Below the pieces are notes generated by a model that saw only the letters and a program-made list of their open reading frames with translations, searched no databases and had not been told where the DNA came from. From positions 224,831 to 288,830 of the forward strand of contig JAKCPI010010606.1 of assembly GCA_023213315.1 (NCBI GenBank): a DNA stretch of 64,000 nucleotides, read 5' to 3'. Below, one piece after another: positions 1 through 10,194 of this stretch. Source of the stretch: Euborellia annulipes. Lineage: Eukaryota > Arthropoda > Insecta > Dermaptera > Anisolabididae. Within the stretch, counting starts at the first letter, position 1. Each line of letters opens with the position of its first letter. The position numbers and the translations under genes are program-made.

Positions 1-18
1 TATATGAAAGGTTAATTG

Positions 19-185
19 ACGCTACATTTACAATGCACAAGTCGATGGTGAAATCGAACGATTGACGATTTGAATTACTTCCACACCCCCCATATTCACC
101 AGATCTGACTCCATCTGACTTCAAACTGTTGGAAGATCTCAAAAAGATCCACCAGGGAAGAGATGATGAGGTTATAGCCTATTTT
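19..185 (+). pseudogene. mariner transposase fragment (C-terminal part)
   Basis: Frame 1 from position 19 reads as the C-terminal catalytic part of a Tc1/mariner transposase. The hallmark LPHPPYSPDLTPSDF is clear, followed by KLLEDLKKIHQGRDDEV, which matches the family pattern of a leucine-rich LKK segment and a DEEV-like acidic stretch. In this family the second aspartate of SPDL-PSD is the third catalytic metal-binding residue of the DDD triad. An in-frame stop interrupts the reading just before the motif. Everything upstream lies outside the window and the end decays near 185. It is a dead fossil, in the same orientation as the furin-like exon. The HPPYSPDL-PSD motif is close to diagnostic. 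Confidence 0.85.
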
Positions 186-914
186 AAGGCCAAATGTGTT
201 GTTCTTATAATTTCTTAGAGGAAGATATACAATTATATATAAGCTATACTCTAAAAGCAAAAGATTGAAAAGCATTATAAATCGGAATAATAAATCTAAA
301 CTATTAAAAAGAATCATTACTTATACTTGTAATTAAGTACAATTAGTATTATGTTAGTTCAAAAGTTTGTATGTATAATAATAAACGATTTATTCTTAAA
401 AAAAAAAAAAAGAAATCTGAATGAATTATGAATGGAATATAAAGGGACACTTTTCTACTAACGCAGAACAGCCGACGTCATTTTATCATTTAAATGTCTT
501 TAACTACAATATTTCATTGTGATATGTCGATAAATCCTTCTGGGTTGAAGAAGCGACAAAGAAATTTGTGTCTCCACCTAAGAGAGAAAAATGAAAATTG
601 TGTACCAACTTGAAAAAAAAAAGTTTCCAAACACATTTATCCTAGAGGATTACTGCCTCTGATTTGTCAATTCACAAATTTTTCAAAAAATTATTAAAAT
701 TTAAAGCAACGTCACTCAAGAACGCATAGCTAGTAAACAACGATTTCTGTACTAGGAATTTCTCCTGATATTTTATACCAAAACATTTTGATTATAAATC
801 AGTAGAATAATATATAGAAGTCTTAAATTCTCAAATTACTTGAAACTTAGATTGTATTGTAGTAAAATGGTGAACCATTAAAAAATAAAAATTTTTTTAA
901 TGAAAATAATATAC
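186..914. other. AT-rich stretch without recognised feature
   Basis: No exon, RNA gene or repeat family shared with the rest of the window is visible. An A-run lies near 400-412. The start is probably the decayed tail of the mariner copy. Confidence 0.5.
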
Positions 915-1078
915 TTTTTCTTCTTCTTCTTTCTTAGCCTTAAATCCCGCGGTGCAGGGTCAGCGGTCATGGGTTTTTGCGACCGGGAATGAATAGAACA
1001 GGCCGGCCCGTCGCATGGTCTGACGCCTGTTGAAAATATAGAAGGGAAGGGACTGACATGCAAAGAACAGGAAAAGGG
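915..1078 (-). repeat. SINE with (GAA)n tail, 5'-truncated copy
   Basis: This is the + strand image of a short retroelement on the - strand. It starts with a (CTT)n run, which is the 3' (GAA)n tail read backwards, and continues through the family core at 945-1060, including GTCTGACGCCTGTTGAAAA. Compared with the copies at 2949, 34937 and 56961 it lacks the last ~80 bp (the element's 5' head). 5' truncation is what target-primed reverse transcription produces. No clean target duplication was found. Its distal end abuts an HX copy. Confidence 0.7.
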
Positions 1079-1089
1079 AAGGGAAGGTT

Positions 1090-1845
1090 TAAATTACAAT
1101 TCATGATATAAAATTTATAAATATTTGTATTTTGTTACCATGGCAACCATTTCTCCAATCTTTCCTATGAAGAGTAAAGTGTGCTTCAAAAAGATTTCAA
1201 GGGCAAAAAGAGAATATACAATTTAAAGAGCATCTAAAAAATAATTGATTTATCAATTTTAAACAAAATCGTTGGAGCGAATTTTGAGAAATAAAAAAAA
1301 AAAAAAAAAAACTGAAAAAGTATAGTGAGGGACAATATTAAGCCCTACCCAAGTGTTTTCTACTTGTGATTATTTCATTGTTTTTATAAAAGAAAATGAA
1401 AATCTTTATTGAAAATTTTCTAGGTTTGAACCATGGACGTTTCCATAAAAAAATATTTAAAATTTTTTTAAAAACAATGAAATAATCACAAGTAGAAAAC
1501 GCATAGGTGAGACTTAATATTGTCCCTCATTATACATCAGTAAAGTACTAGCACTTTTTGGCCGATTTTGATCAAAAACTTCCTGTTACGTCCCAGGAGG
1601 GTGCTTAACTTAAATATAAAATTTCAACTTCGTAGCTCTTCTCGTTTTTGAGATATTTTGTTCACACACAAACAGACAGGCAGACCATGTTGTGAAAATC
1701 ACTTTTTTGAATTCAGGGGACCTCAAAACATATATACATCAAAATCTCGATATCGAATTTTTGACAAGAATCCAATACTTTCTTTCTATATATTTATATT
1801 TAATATATAGAGAAATATTACGTATATAGGTAAGAGAAAGTAAAA
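1090..1845 (+). repeat. HX repeat, copy lacking the first hairpin, interrupted by a MITE
   Basis: This copy of the dominant family (see 10195-10836 for a complete one) begins just inside the 5' hairpin. It carries the perfect X-box GTTACCATGGCAAC at 1134-1147, the palindromic AGTACTAG core, and the terminal TACTTTCTCT...AGAGAAAGTA hairpin at its 3' end. A foldback MITE (1323-1532) sits exactly in the conserved AAAAAG-TA-CATCAG segment. Confidence 0.85.
1323..1532. mobile_element. Foldback MITE with TA target duplication (Tc1/mariner type)
   Basis: The element begins TAGTGAGGGACAATATTAAG and ends with the near-reverse complement CTTAATATTGTCCCTCATTA. The imperfect arms run about 65 bp on each side, so a single strand would fold into one long hairpin. 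It is flanked by TA at 1321-1322 and 1533-1534. Removing it with one TA restores the HX consensus GAAAAAGTACATCAGTAAAG, so the empty site is visible within this window. It has no coding capacity and was probably mobilised in trans by a Tc1/mariner-type transposase. It is younger than the HX copy it interrupts. Confidence 0.85.
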
Positions 1846-2069
1846 ATAATATACTTGATTTGATTGTATCAATATATAAATTTTTTTTTTAATTAAGCAA
1901 ATTTAATTTTATTTAAGACAAAATGTTATTTTCTGTTTAAATTATAGGCGTTGAAAAAATAAATATTAAGTCATTGAAATTCAAATCATATTTATTCCAT
2001 TGAGGAGCCCTTCTGATCATGAAGAAACGTATTTTTTTTTTTTTTTTTTTAACTAAACAACCTCTCTCA

Positions 2070-2335
2070 GAAAAGTACGGATGAATAATGGCCGGGACAG
2101 CTGTAAGAAATCCGGGATTCTGGATGGCATTGCTCCTTCGGGATGGCTCCGGCCGTTTGCACTTTGCCCAATCCTCGTTCCCTTCTATGATAAATAATAG
2201 TCGAGTCGACCACAAACAGCAGAGCACCAGCCAGCTAGGACCATTTCCATTTACACATCGGATTACATCCTTGAACATTTTCTTTAAACGAAATCCCCAA
2301 CTTAAACTCTCCCTTAGTTCACATTTTAATTAACT
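2070..2335. other. Unique GC-richer island, function unknown
   Basis: This compositionally distinct, non-repetitive block is open on both strands (about 81 codons at 2088-2333 +, about 70 codons opposite). It is preceded by a T-run and CTCTCTCAG, which resembles a splice acceptor at about 2069. I recognise no protein family in either frame. It could be an exon of an unidentified transcript or a conserved regulatory block. Confidence 0.3.
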
Positions 2336-2472
2336 TCACATATGAATCTCAGGTCTAATAAAATTTTATAAGATAAAACTATTATTGCACTATATTTTAA
2401 AAACAATTAAAATTTGTATTAATGCATCTTCAGTTTAGTGTTTGTTTTTTTTCTTGGTGAAATCAAATTTAA

Positions 2473-3541
2473 AAATCTGGTGTGATTAAAGCACCACACA
2501 GAACTTTCTCTTCCTCGAAAGTTGTGTACTGTGCTGTCATACCAGATTACGGGATATATTTATTTTCCCATAGCTTGAACACTTGCGTTTCATAAGTAAA
2601 AAAGTCAATTGATTCAAAATTTCCATAGACTTTGTGTATTTTAATGTATGTTAAATGTTAACTGCTTGAAATAAAAAACTATGGTTATTTTTCAAAATTT
2701 TAATCTCATATACACAACAAATTGAGAATCCTAAATAAATACAAAATTTCATAAAAATTGGAAAACATATTTTTAAATGTGTAAATAATCCCAAAGAGGG
2801 CCCCCTTTTGAATCGAAATTTACATGCAAATCCCCATAGGGATTTAACATTGACTCTATGGAAGGAAGAGCCGGAAAATGAATTTGAAAACTCGGAAATA
2901 CTACATCAGTAAAGTGAGCTTCAATCAATTTTCACGATAAATTTTACTCTTCTTCTTCTTCTTCTTCTCTCTTCGCCATGTCCCGCGATGCGGGGTCGGC
3001 GGACCTCACTCTTTCCCTCCAACCCTATCATACGTATTTACGACCGGAAGAAAAAGGACAGGCCGGCCCGTCGCACGGTCTGACGCCTGTTGAAAAGAGG
3101 AAGGAAGAGACAGACAGTGCCTGTCCCAGCTCGGACAGCTCGTGGTCGCCATCCACGTACCCACAAGTTGTGGGCCCCTGAGCAATCACAATAAATTTTA
3201 CTGATATGCTTTTTTAAAGAGCATCTAAAAAATAATTGATTTAAGAATTTTAATCAAAATCGTTAGAGCCAATTTTGAAATAATCGAAAACCAAGACAGA
3301 ATAATTTACATAAATTAAATATTTAAAATAACTAAAAAGAACGCAAATATTGCTAAGGTTATTATAAACGCGATAAAGAGAATCTAAAAAAATAATTGAC
3401 TTTTTGATTTTATGGAGACCAATTTGCGGGATCCACTTTTTTGCCTTAGGGGGCCTCAAAACCATCAAAATCTCTCCTTCGAATTTTTGACATGATCGAC
3501 ATACTTTCTCACTTTATATTACATTTAAGAGAAAGTAAAAA
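2473..3541 (+). repeat. HX repeat, long subfamily, interrupted by a SINE
   Basis: It opens with the CTGGTGTGA...TCATACCAG hairpin and carries the extra ~300-bp segment of the long subfamily, shared with 41751-42708, 58225-58835 and in part 17088. It resumes after the SINE at 3191 and ends in the TTTAAGAGAAAGTAAAA terminus at about 3541. The long and short subfamilies differ by this internal block between the hairpin and the TTTTAAAGAGCATC segment. Confidence 0.85.
2949..3190 (-). mobile_element. Full-length SINE with (GAA)n tail and 12-bp target duplication
   Basis: This is a complete copy on the - strand: a (CTT)n run at 2949 (tail) through to the 5' head ending at about 3190. It is flanked by the identical 12-mer ATAAATTTTACT at 2937-2948 and 3191-3202, and deleting one repeat plus the insert rejoins the HX sequence. 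Variable-length duplications plus a simple-repeat tail indicate target-primed reverse transcription by a LINE. No tRNA-type A and B boxes are obvious in the head, so the promoter origin is unknown. Confidence 0.85.
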
Positions 3542-4167
3542 ATTAAAATCACATTTACTTTGAAAATATTAATCTTGTATTAATGCACCCCACCCCATTG
3601 AAAACTAGTATTAAATAAATAACTCAAGTCAAGAAAATAATTTATCTATTTTCTCTGTTATCAATCAACTCGAAATCTTAATAATAATTATTATTCTCTT
3701 GTGATTGTATTGATGGAGACCACGAATCCAAATTATCGTTATCATGAAAAAGTAATTTCTCAAAGGCTAAGAGAAAATCAAGTCTCAACAACAGCGACAG
3801 CCATATTGTTTTACTTAGGATAATTTTTTGCAAAGATTTTATCACATATTTTCAAATAAAAATAAAATCCAGCTTTATTTAAAAAAAAAAAAAAAAAACC
3901 CTTTACAAACAAGGTGTATATTTATTTGTCAGAGTTTAATCATTTGTCACAGTGTGACAATCAACAAAAAATATATCTAGGTGAATATTTGTCGTTGTCA
4001 CCCTCTTTTAACACACATGGTATTTGTCTCTTGATTTAGCTAATTACCAGAAATTATTTATTATAAAAATACTCTGGATAAGTATATATTTCTTTTGAAA
4101 AACAAAAAAATAAATACTTTAATATGATCTTTGAATAACAGTCAAATATTTGGCTGAATAAATAACT
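3542..4167. other. AT-rich stretch without recognised feature
   Basis: An A-run lies at about 3880-3898, and a perfect odd-length palindrome, TTGTCACAGTGTGACAA, at 3944-3960. Nothing else is recognised. Confidence 0.5.
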
Positions 4168-4354
4168 AACACTAGGTTAAGTTTCAAAAAGTTTATTTTT
4201 AGCTTAAGCTCATTTCGACGTTAATACGTCATCTAATTAAATTGTTAATAAATAATGTAATAATTAGTTTGTGTCATAACTCTGAAGATGTCGTATTAAT
4301 GTCGAAATGCGCTTAAGCTAAAAATAAAAACCTTTTGAAACTTAACCTAGTGTT
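4168..4354. mobile_element. Foldback element with hammerhead-like core (187 bp)
   Basis: The termini are AACACTAGGTTAAGTTTC and its reverse complement GAAACTTAACCTAGTGTT, and the arms pair along most of their length. In the right arm CTGAAGA (4282-4288) is followed by a short stem and GAAA (4304-4307). The left arm contains the reverse complement with a perfect GACGT-ATTA-ACGTC stem before GAAA, but its CTGANGA box has decayed. The AACACTAGGTTA terminus is shared with the elements at 17442 and 47451, so these belong to one lineage. No ORF. Confidence 0.75.
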
Positions 4355-5273
4355 ATTATTTTTTTTTTATCTATAATTAGATGAAAATTTAATTAAATTT
4401 AAGAAGGTTTCAACTAGTGTCAACGGTGAATTCTTTGAATTATATTTAAAAAAATAAAATGAAAACTTTTCTTAGCATGTCTCCATTTCAAGACGGTATT
4501 AAATTTTTATATAGAAAATTTTACCTTTCTAATCTCGCTGCTTTTTAATGGATTCCTAACAGAACATTCGATTTTCCTCCATCTTGCTTTTTTTCGTGTA
4601 TTAAAAGCTTTTATTTCTTCTTGTGATTTGCTTCTTGATTTTATTTGAAGAAGACAGAGGTTTATGCGAATATTTTCACACCCTACGACTCCTATAAATT
4701 CTCATTATCTAAGCCTTAAGTAATTTTATTTATAAACTTTTTATAGCTTCTGGATTAAATTTTCTGAAAGTTAAAACTACAGTAAAGCATAAATAAAACA
4801 AAAGTATTTTTTTTTCTCTCAAAACTAGAATTAGTTAATAAATTATAAATTATATTTTAAGACATATTTTATTTTTCTATGGAATTTTAAATGAATAAAA
4901 CTTTTAAGGATACTCTAACAATTTCGTTGCTAAATTGAAGTAGATAAGTTTCCTAAGCCTCAAAAAAAAAATAATGTTGTATGTTAAATAAATTTTATAA
5001 ACAAAAGCATAAATAACAAATTCGAGAAAGAATTTTTATTAGCCCTTTAGGCTATGAAAGAAAAAATTCAATTCTTCTCTCTCCCTGACAGTTTAAGTTT
5101 TATTGATATATATATATAAATAACAATTGTTAATTCTCTGTTGGTACCAAAAGAAACTACAATATAAGAGCTATGAAATTTTTTTGAGGTTGTATACCAT
5201 CAAAGAGTTTATTTTTGCAAGGGATTTCAAATATGAGCCTTGTTGATTTTAATTCCTCGTTTCATTTCTATGG
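4355..5273. other. AT-rich stretch without recognised feature
   Basis: No feature recognised. The segment from about 5140 may be decayed upstream mariner sequence, given the mariner reading that starts at 5274. Confidence 0.4.
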
Positions 5274-5690
5274 ATAAGATTTGGGGTTACCACCATGATC
5301 GTGAATCAAAACAAGAGCTGTGAATCCGGGTACTTAGGCTCTGAAAGAAATTAGGGTCCAGAAATTGGCCAAGAAGCTCTTAGCATCAGTTCTTTGGGAT
5401 GTAAAAGGAATTTTGCTCGTTGATTACCTCAAAATTGGAAATATACTCAGATTCTTATTGTAATCTTTTGGACTAGCTGGCTGTATAAAAATTCGATTTA
5501 CAGAAGAAAAATAATTTTTCATCAAGACAACTCACCCTCGCACATAGTTAAAATCACTGACTAAAAGCACGAATTGTTGCAGCATCCACCATATTCGCCA
5601 GATTTAGCTCCTTCTGACTTCTGGCTGTCGTCGTATCTCTAAAAATTCATCCGTGGAAAACGTTTTTATCCGGATTCTCACTTCAGGGAT
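5274..5690 (+). pseudogene. mariner transposase pseudogene (catalytic region)
   Basis: Three frames together give consecutive landmarks of a mariner transposase: MDKIWGYHHDRESKQE (family pattern DETW-HH-PESKQ, first catalytic Asp region), then AKKLLASVLWDVKGILLVDY (family pattern VFWD-KGILL-DYL), then FHQDNSPSH (second catalytic Asp), then QHPPYSPDLAPSDFW (third catalytic Asp) and FIRGKRFYPD. Several frameshifts and stops separate the pieces. The apparent distance between the last two catalytic aspartates is about 30 residues, shorter than the family's 34, so a small deletion is likely. No inverted termini were identified. It is a different copy from the one at 19-185. Confidence 0.88.
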
Positions 5691-6091
5691 TGAATTCATA
5701 AATCACTGAAAAAAATATATTGATATTTAGGGCTAGTATATTGATTAATAATAAATGTTTCAAACCATAAAATCGTGTTTTTCTTATCGAACGACAAAAC
5801 TTGTTGAACAATCTTATCTAATAGGTAAGAGTAATAAAAATAAATATTTTTCAAAACCTTCCTTTTAATTACATTATTACAAACATTCATTTAATTAATA
5901 CACTTTCTTAAATTTCTTTTCAAGAATTTTAGAAATAAATTGAAATAAAATTCTTTTTCTGTAAATTGCTCCAGGGCCATCTTATCTCACTCTTTCTCTT
6001 TCTCTCTCTTTCTTTCTTTCTAACATCAAAAACAACATGTTTTATGTTTTCACTCTATAAAACAACAGAAAATTTTTCCCTGTTCCTCGTT

Positions 6092-6122
<31 letters not shown>

Positions 6123-7674
6123 CATTTGCGACATGAAATGTTCATGTTGCAAAATGTCGCTGATCAGACATTTGATTGATGGCGAATGATATCGAAATAT
6201 TGAAGCAAAAATACAGAACGACTTCGATCTTATTTAATAATTAACTTTATAAAAAAATAAATATATTATTTATTAAATAGTAATGATATGATCGATTAAA
6301 TTCCAATTCCAAATATTTAGTTAAAGTATTTTATCTACTTTAAATGAATATTGAATATTCGTAAAAAAAAAAATTGGATTTATCATCCCCCCGCGTCCAC
6401 GCTCTAGAAAATATTAATGTCTGATTATTAATATTTTATCCGTTTTATCATTAAACACATAATATTTTAGAAGGCTGGGTTTAATATATTATAACCTATA
6501 TATTATGAGAGGTGGATAAAAATAAATGAGACAAGCTTATCTTTTTAAAAGATAGAACGAGCTCTGCCCTATTTCGGTAATTTACTTTTTTCAATAAATT
6601 TTTGAATTTTTAGTAAACGTAATTTTTAAAATAAAGCTTTTCAAATTGAAAAAAAAATCTCGCTGGTTTAAAGTTTCTCCAATTTCATTTTTTTTTTTTT
6701 TTTTACTTTTATTTTTAAACGCTGAAAAGCCATTCAATTGCTCTTTTGTTTATTAAAAATTTTAATAGCCAAAATTATAAACCTACCCGCAATTAGACCA
6801 ATTAAAAAATATTCCAATACAAAAACCAGCTGCTAATTCAAAAACGCTATAGTCAATTGAATAGTATTATTAGCAAGAGAGAAAAAAAAAGCGAATCGAT
6901 TTACTCACACTCGTGACCTTTGACGTTGATTAAAACCGAAACGTTTTAATAAATTTGAATTTTTATTTACATCCATTGACTGCTTGCTTCTTAAGTTCAA
7001 TTTCAATTAGATATTTTTGATTTGAAAAACTCCTCACACACACACACACACGCACTTTCTTGCTGGACAATAAATGAATGACTTCTTGTTTCGAGCCGAG
7101 GATTCGGCAAGACTTGAGGGATTTACTTGATTGCACCAGATTGTAGCGTATTTTTTGCTTAACAATAACTGCCTAAGCTCTAAGAATTAGGTGGGTAGGA
7201 TAAGTGATTAAATATTTTTTAAAAGCTTAGCTCAAACGTTTTAAAAATCTAAAAAGCTTCAAACAACTATTTAACAGACAAAAAACCATGAGGTGACTGC
7301 CAGGGTTTCTAAAGACTTATTAAAGAAACTCAATGCGATCACCTCTAAATTATAGCAACTCTCAAGCTCTACAGCTTACGTTTCCACATTACCAGCAGCT
7401 TCCATCTTTGCCCCTCTTCCTCTACCTATATTAATATACAACCAAGACCGAGAATTTGCAAGAATAGTGAACTGAAATTTTATAAAAATCAAAAACCAAA
7501 CCCCCCTCCTCTCAAAGCTTATGTGTAAATAAAGAAAACAAATTTTGTCATTATGTGTGTGTATGTGGGTATGTGTATATGGATATATATATAATTTTGG
7601 AATGACTTAATAATAATACAATATTTTGTATCATCTATGTTAAAATCAAATTCAAAAAAATTTATTGTAACATC
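5691..7674. other. AT-rich stretch with simple repeats only
   Basis: It holds a 28-bp T homopolymer (6095-6122), a (CT)n-rich tract near 5990-6020, a (CA)n microsatellite near 7032-7050 and a (TG)-rich tract near 7553-7580. No exon or repeat family was recognised across about 2 kb. It may contain decayed elements or regulatory sequence of the nearby furin-like gene. Confidence 0.45.
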
Positions 7675-7975
7675 ATATTTTTTATGTAAACACTTGCTTT
7701 GATGATTGTTACTAACCTAATGGGAATGAGTGAAAATGGCGAGAAAATTTGAATCTAACTTCATGGGAATGTCTGCAGATGGCACTGAGATCGTTGCATA
7801 TAAAAATGCACATAACACATATGAAAGTCAGTTCACTTGAATCGAAGCAAGTGCACAGTACTTGATAAAGGCTGCAGAATAAGCAGTCGAAACGTTGTAC
7901 AGTATTTATATTTTTAATAAATAATCAATAAACAAAAATGTGGTCTATAATTAAAAATTCCTCTAATAATAATCT
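7675..7975 (+). repeat. P-family element (promoter-bearing), one-ended copy
   Basis: It aligns with 54890-55186: the CTTTGATGATTGT segment, GGAATGAGTG, the TATA-initiator block, a GCAGAATAAGC-centred hairpin followed by GTCGAAACGTTGTACAG, then the TGTGGTCTATAATTAAAAA terminus. This copy lacks the inverted left terminus that the copies at 22425 and 54722 have. It ends about 100 bp upstream of the furin-like exon and runs in the same direction. Confidence 0.75.
7799..7834 (+). promoter_or_regulatory. TATA box and arthropod-type initiator inside a P element
   Basis: TATAAA begins at 7799 and TCAGTT (initiator consensus TCAGT) puts the predicted +1 A at 7830, a 31-bp spacing typical of RNA polymerase II core promoters. 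At +28 the sequence AGTACT matches five of six positions of the downstream promoter element. The same architecture recurs at 22558 and 55016. If active it would transcribe toward the furin-like exon at 8080. Confidence 0.55.
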
Positions 7976-8079
7976 TTTCATTATTTATCCTAATTAAATT
8001 CTACACATTAATATATCTTTTTTTATTATAATTAATTTACTCTTTCTAACCATAAATAAAAATGTTCTTTTCTTTCCAG

Positions 8080-8184
8080 ATCGGCAGTTTGAAGAACTTC
8101 TACCTCTTCGAACATCAGCATGTACATCGTCGTTCACTATCATATAGCGAGGAACATTTCGAAAATTTAAGTAACGACCCTGAG
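8080..8184 (+). CDS. Internal exon of a furin/PCSK-type proprotein convertase (prodomain)
   Basis: The exon has a pyrimidine-rich acceptor (TTCTTTTCTTTCCAG) and a strong donor (GAG then GTGAGT). It is 105 bp, exactly 35 codons, phase 0 at both ends. The peptide begins IGSLKNFYLFEH and ends with RRSLSYSEEH...LSNDPE. Proprotein convertase prodomains have the same order: QIG-L-YY-F-H, then RS, a histidine-containing stretch, then L--DP-V before the VQW-EQQ segment. That domain is an intramolecular chaperone, cleaved off in the secretory pathway. The codon after the exon should start with Val in the next exon, which I could not find. The upstream exon ending in Gly-Gln is also absent here, so this is an isolated exon in very large introns. 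Which paralogue (furin, PCSK5/6-like) cannot be decided from 35 residues. Reading through the donor stays open to a TAA at 8431, so intron retention would add about 82 unrelated residues. Confidence 0.75.
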
Positions 8185-8983
8185 GTGAGTAGCAGTCTCA
8201 TTTATTCTTTAAGCATGATTGATTTAATTAATTATGACTTTTCGACCCGGGAATTGTTATCAAATATTCAGACTATGATAATAAATCGCCTCGAAGAGCA
8301 GCGATGCTTCCCACTCCAGTTGCTTCTTGATTATTCAGGGAATAAATCATTTGAAACTAATTTGTCAATTTCGTATCCGCGTTCTGAATCAATATTTCAA
8401 CTCTTTTTACTAATTGAATCGTTTCTCAATTAAATATTTCATTTTGTTTCTTATCCTAATGATCCTTAAACTACAATCACTAACAATATATTCATATGGA
8501 TTTGAAATTATAATATTTCTAAAATGTAAATCTGCCAAATTAACATTTCAAAGTTAGAAAATAAATTTAATATTAAACACAGTTTCTCTTTCTACTACTT
8601 AGATGAATTTTCATTTCATTTTAACTTATCATTTAATATAGAAAATTTAATTGCATTGACAAAAAGTTTAATAGTAAAAAGCATTTGTTATATATCATCC
8701 TTTATATTTCCAATTGCTACTTTTTTTTTATTTTAATTTCACTTTCAAAATCAAGTTTATTTTTTTAAGTGGTCATAAATTTTACATTATAATACGATTA
8801 TCAATTAAATCGCAATTTATCGACGTTAAATTTTATATAATCAGCTATTTTTCTTGAGAAGTTAAAAAAAAAAGAAAAAGAATATTTTATGGTCATATGG
8901 GTGGTAGACCAAAGGCAAAAATTTTTTATTTGTGACCGAAACGTCGCACAGTGGGCTGAAATAGGAAAAAAGCGGCCAAAATT
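8185..8983. other. Intron sequence after the furin-like exon
   Basis: AT-rich and mostly featureless. Near 8930-8985 the motif ACAGTGGGCTGAAATAGG, with AAAAGCGGCCAAAAT after it, looks like a degraded transposon terminus lying directly against the HX copy that follows. Confidence 0.5.
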
Positions 8984-9389
8984 CCATGGCAACCATTTCT
9001 CTTAACTTCCCTATGAAGCACAAGAGTAAAGTGTGCTTCAAACAATTTTGAGGGCAAAATGAAAATATATATTTGAAAGAGCTTAGAAAAAATAATTGAT
9101 TTTTAAATTCTAATCAAAATCGTTAAGAGCGAATTTTGAGAAAATCGGAAAAAAGTGAAAAAGTACATCAGTAAAGTACTAGTACTTTTTGGTCGATTTT
9201 GATTAAAAGCTTATTTTCAGGCTCCCGGGGGGTGCCTAACTTAAATATAAAATTTCAACTTCCTAGCTCAATTCCTTCATGCTTAAAATTGAAAACACAC
9301 ACAAACCACTTTTTTGGATTCAGGGGACCTCAAAACGTGTATATCCATCAAAATCTCGACATCGAATTTTTGACATGAATCCAATACTT

Positions 9390-9420
<31 letters not shown>

Positions 9421-9440
9421 GTGTAAGAGAAAGTAAAAAT
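8984..9440 (+). repeat. HX repeat, 5'-truncated
   Basis: It starts inside the family at the CCATGGCAACC half of the X-box, runs through the AGTACTAGTACT core and ends in the terminal hairpin with a (CT)n/(TA)n loop and GTAAGAGAAAGTAAAAA. The first hairpin and about 150 bp are missing. Confidence 0.85.
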
Positions 9441-9709
9441 TATTGATAATAAGAAAAAATTGACTAATATTTTTTAGATAACGATATTAATTAATTTATA
9501 ATGATATAGTCTTTTAAAAATTTTTCTCTGACCTAGCCCTTAGTCAGCTTGATAGTCCCACACCCAATACATTTGTTTTATTATCTAGTACTTTGTCAGA
9601 TAACATAAACAAAGTATGTTTACCTATACAAGTTTGGACACAAAGCTGACGAAGGAAAAATTCCATGAAAATGAATTTATTTATTTATTTTGAAAATAAA
9701 AAGGTGTTT

Positions 9710-10169
9710 GTAGGTAGAATTAGAAATCAAAGAGAGAGCAGCTAAGCATAATTTCATTTATTTCCCCTCAGAGCTGAAGTTTCGGTCCTCTTTAGGGTCA
9801 TCTTCAGAGCACTAGGGATGTCATTATCAATATTAACTCCCACACTTTTACATCAAGCGCTGGTTTTATTTATTTACATATATTAATTATACGTATATTT
9901 TTTAAATACTAGGTGAAATGGGTGCGGCGAACTCGGTGTGAGTCACATAATTTGCGGATTTTGTCTTTTTTTTTTAAATAATTATAATTAATATATGTAA
10001 ATAAATAAAACCAGCGCTTGATGTGAAGGTAAAATGTGTGAGTTAATATTGATAATGACACCCCTAGTGCTCTGAAGATGGCCCTAAACAGGACCGAAAC
10101 GTCAGCTCTGACGGGAAATAAATGAAATTATGCTTAGCTTCTCTCTCTTTGATTTCTAAATTTAACTAC
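9710..10169. mobile_element. Foldback element with hammerhead-like cores in both arms
   Basis: Two arms of about 190 bp in inverted orientation share long identical blocks, for example the AAACCAGCGCTTGATGT region near 9852 and 10007. An unrelated loop of about 90 bp separates them. Right arm: CTGAAGA at 10072-10078, a GGCCCT-AAAC-AGGACC stem, GAAA at 10096-10099. Left arm: the complement of the same at 9780-9807. GAAATAAATGAAATTATG follows each core outwards. No ORF. Confidence 0.8.
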
Positions 10170-10194
10170 ATATTATAAAAAAATTTCAAATAAA

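Noticed and set aside
2088..2333. Long open frames on both strands.
   Set aside because: No recognisable family, opposite frames are equally open, and there is no supported splice structure. Kept only as a unique island.
8062..8433. A 123-codon ORF starting at an ATG in front of the furin-like exon.
   Set aside because: The ATG lies in the polypyrimidine tract of the acceptor, and the part after 8184 is intronic. Only 8080-8184 is supported.
8949..8985. The frame VQWAEIGKKRPK at 8949 resembles the VQWAEQQ segment that follows the prodomain peptide in convertases.
   Set aside because: It is preceded by CGAAACGTCGCACAG with no pyrimidine tract, lacks the EQQ and basic cleavage site, and looks like a transposon terminus (ACAGTGGGCTGAAATAGG) abutting an HX copy. 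A spliced read from 8184 to about 8949 would revive it.
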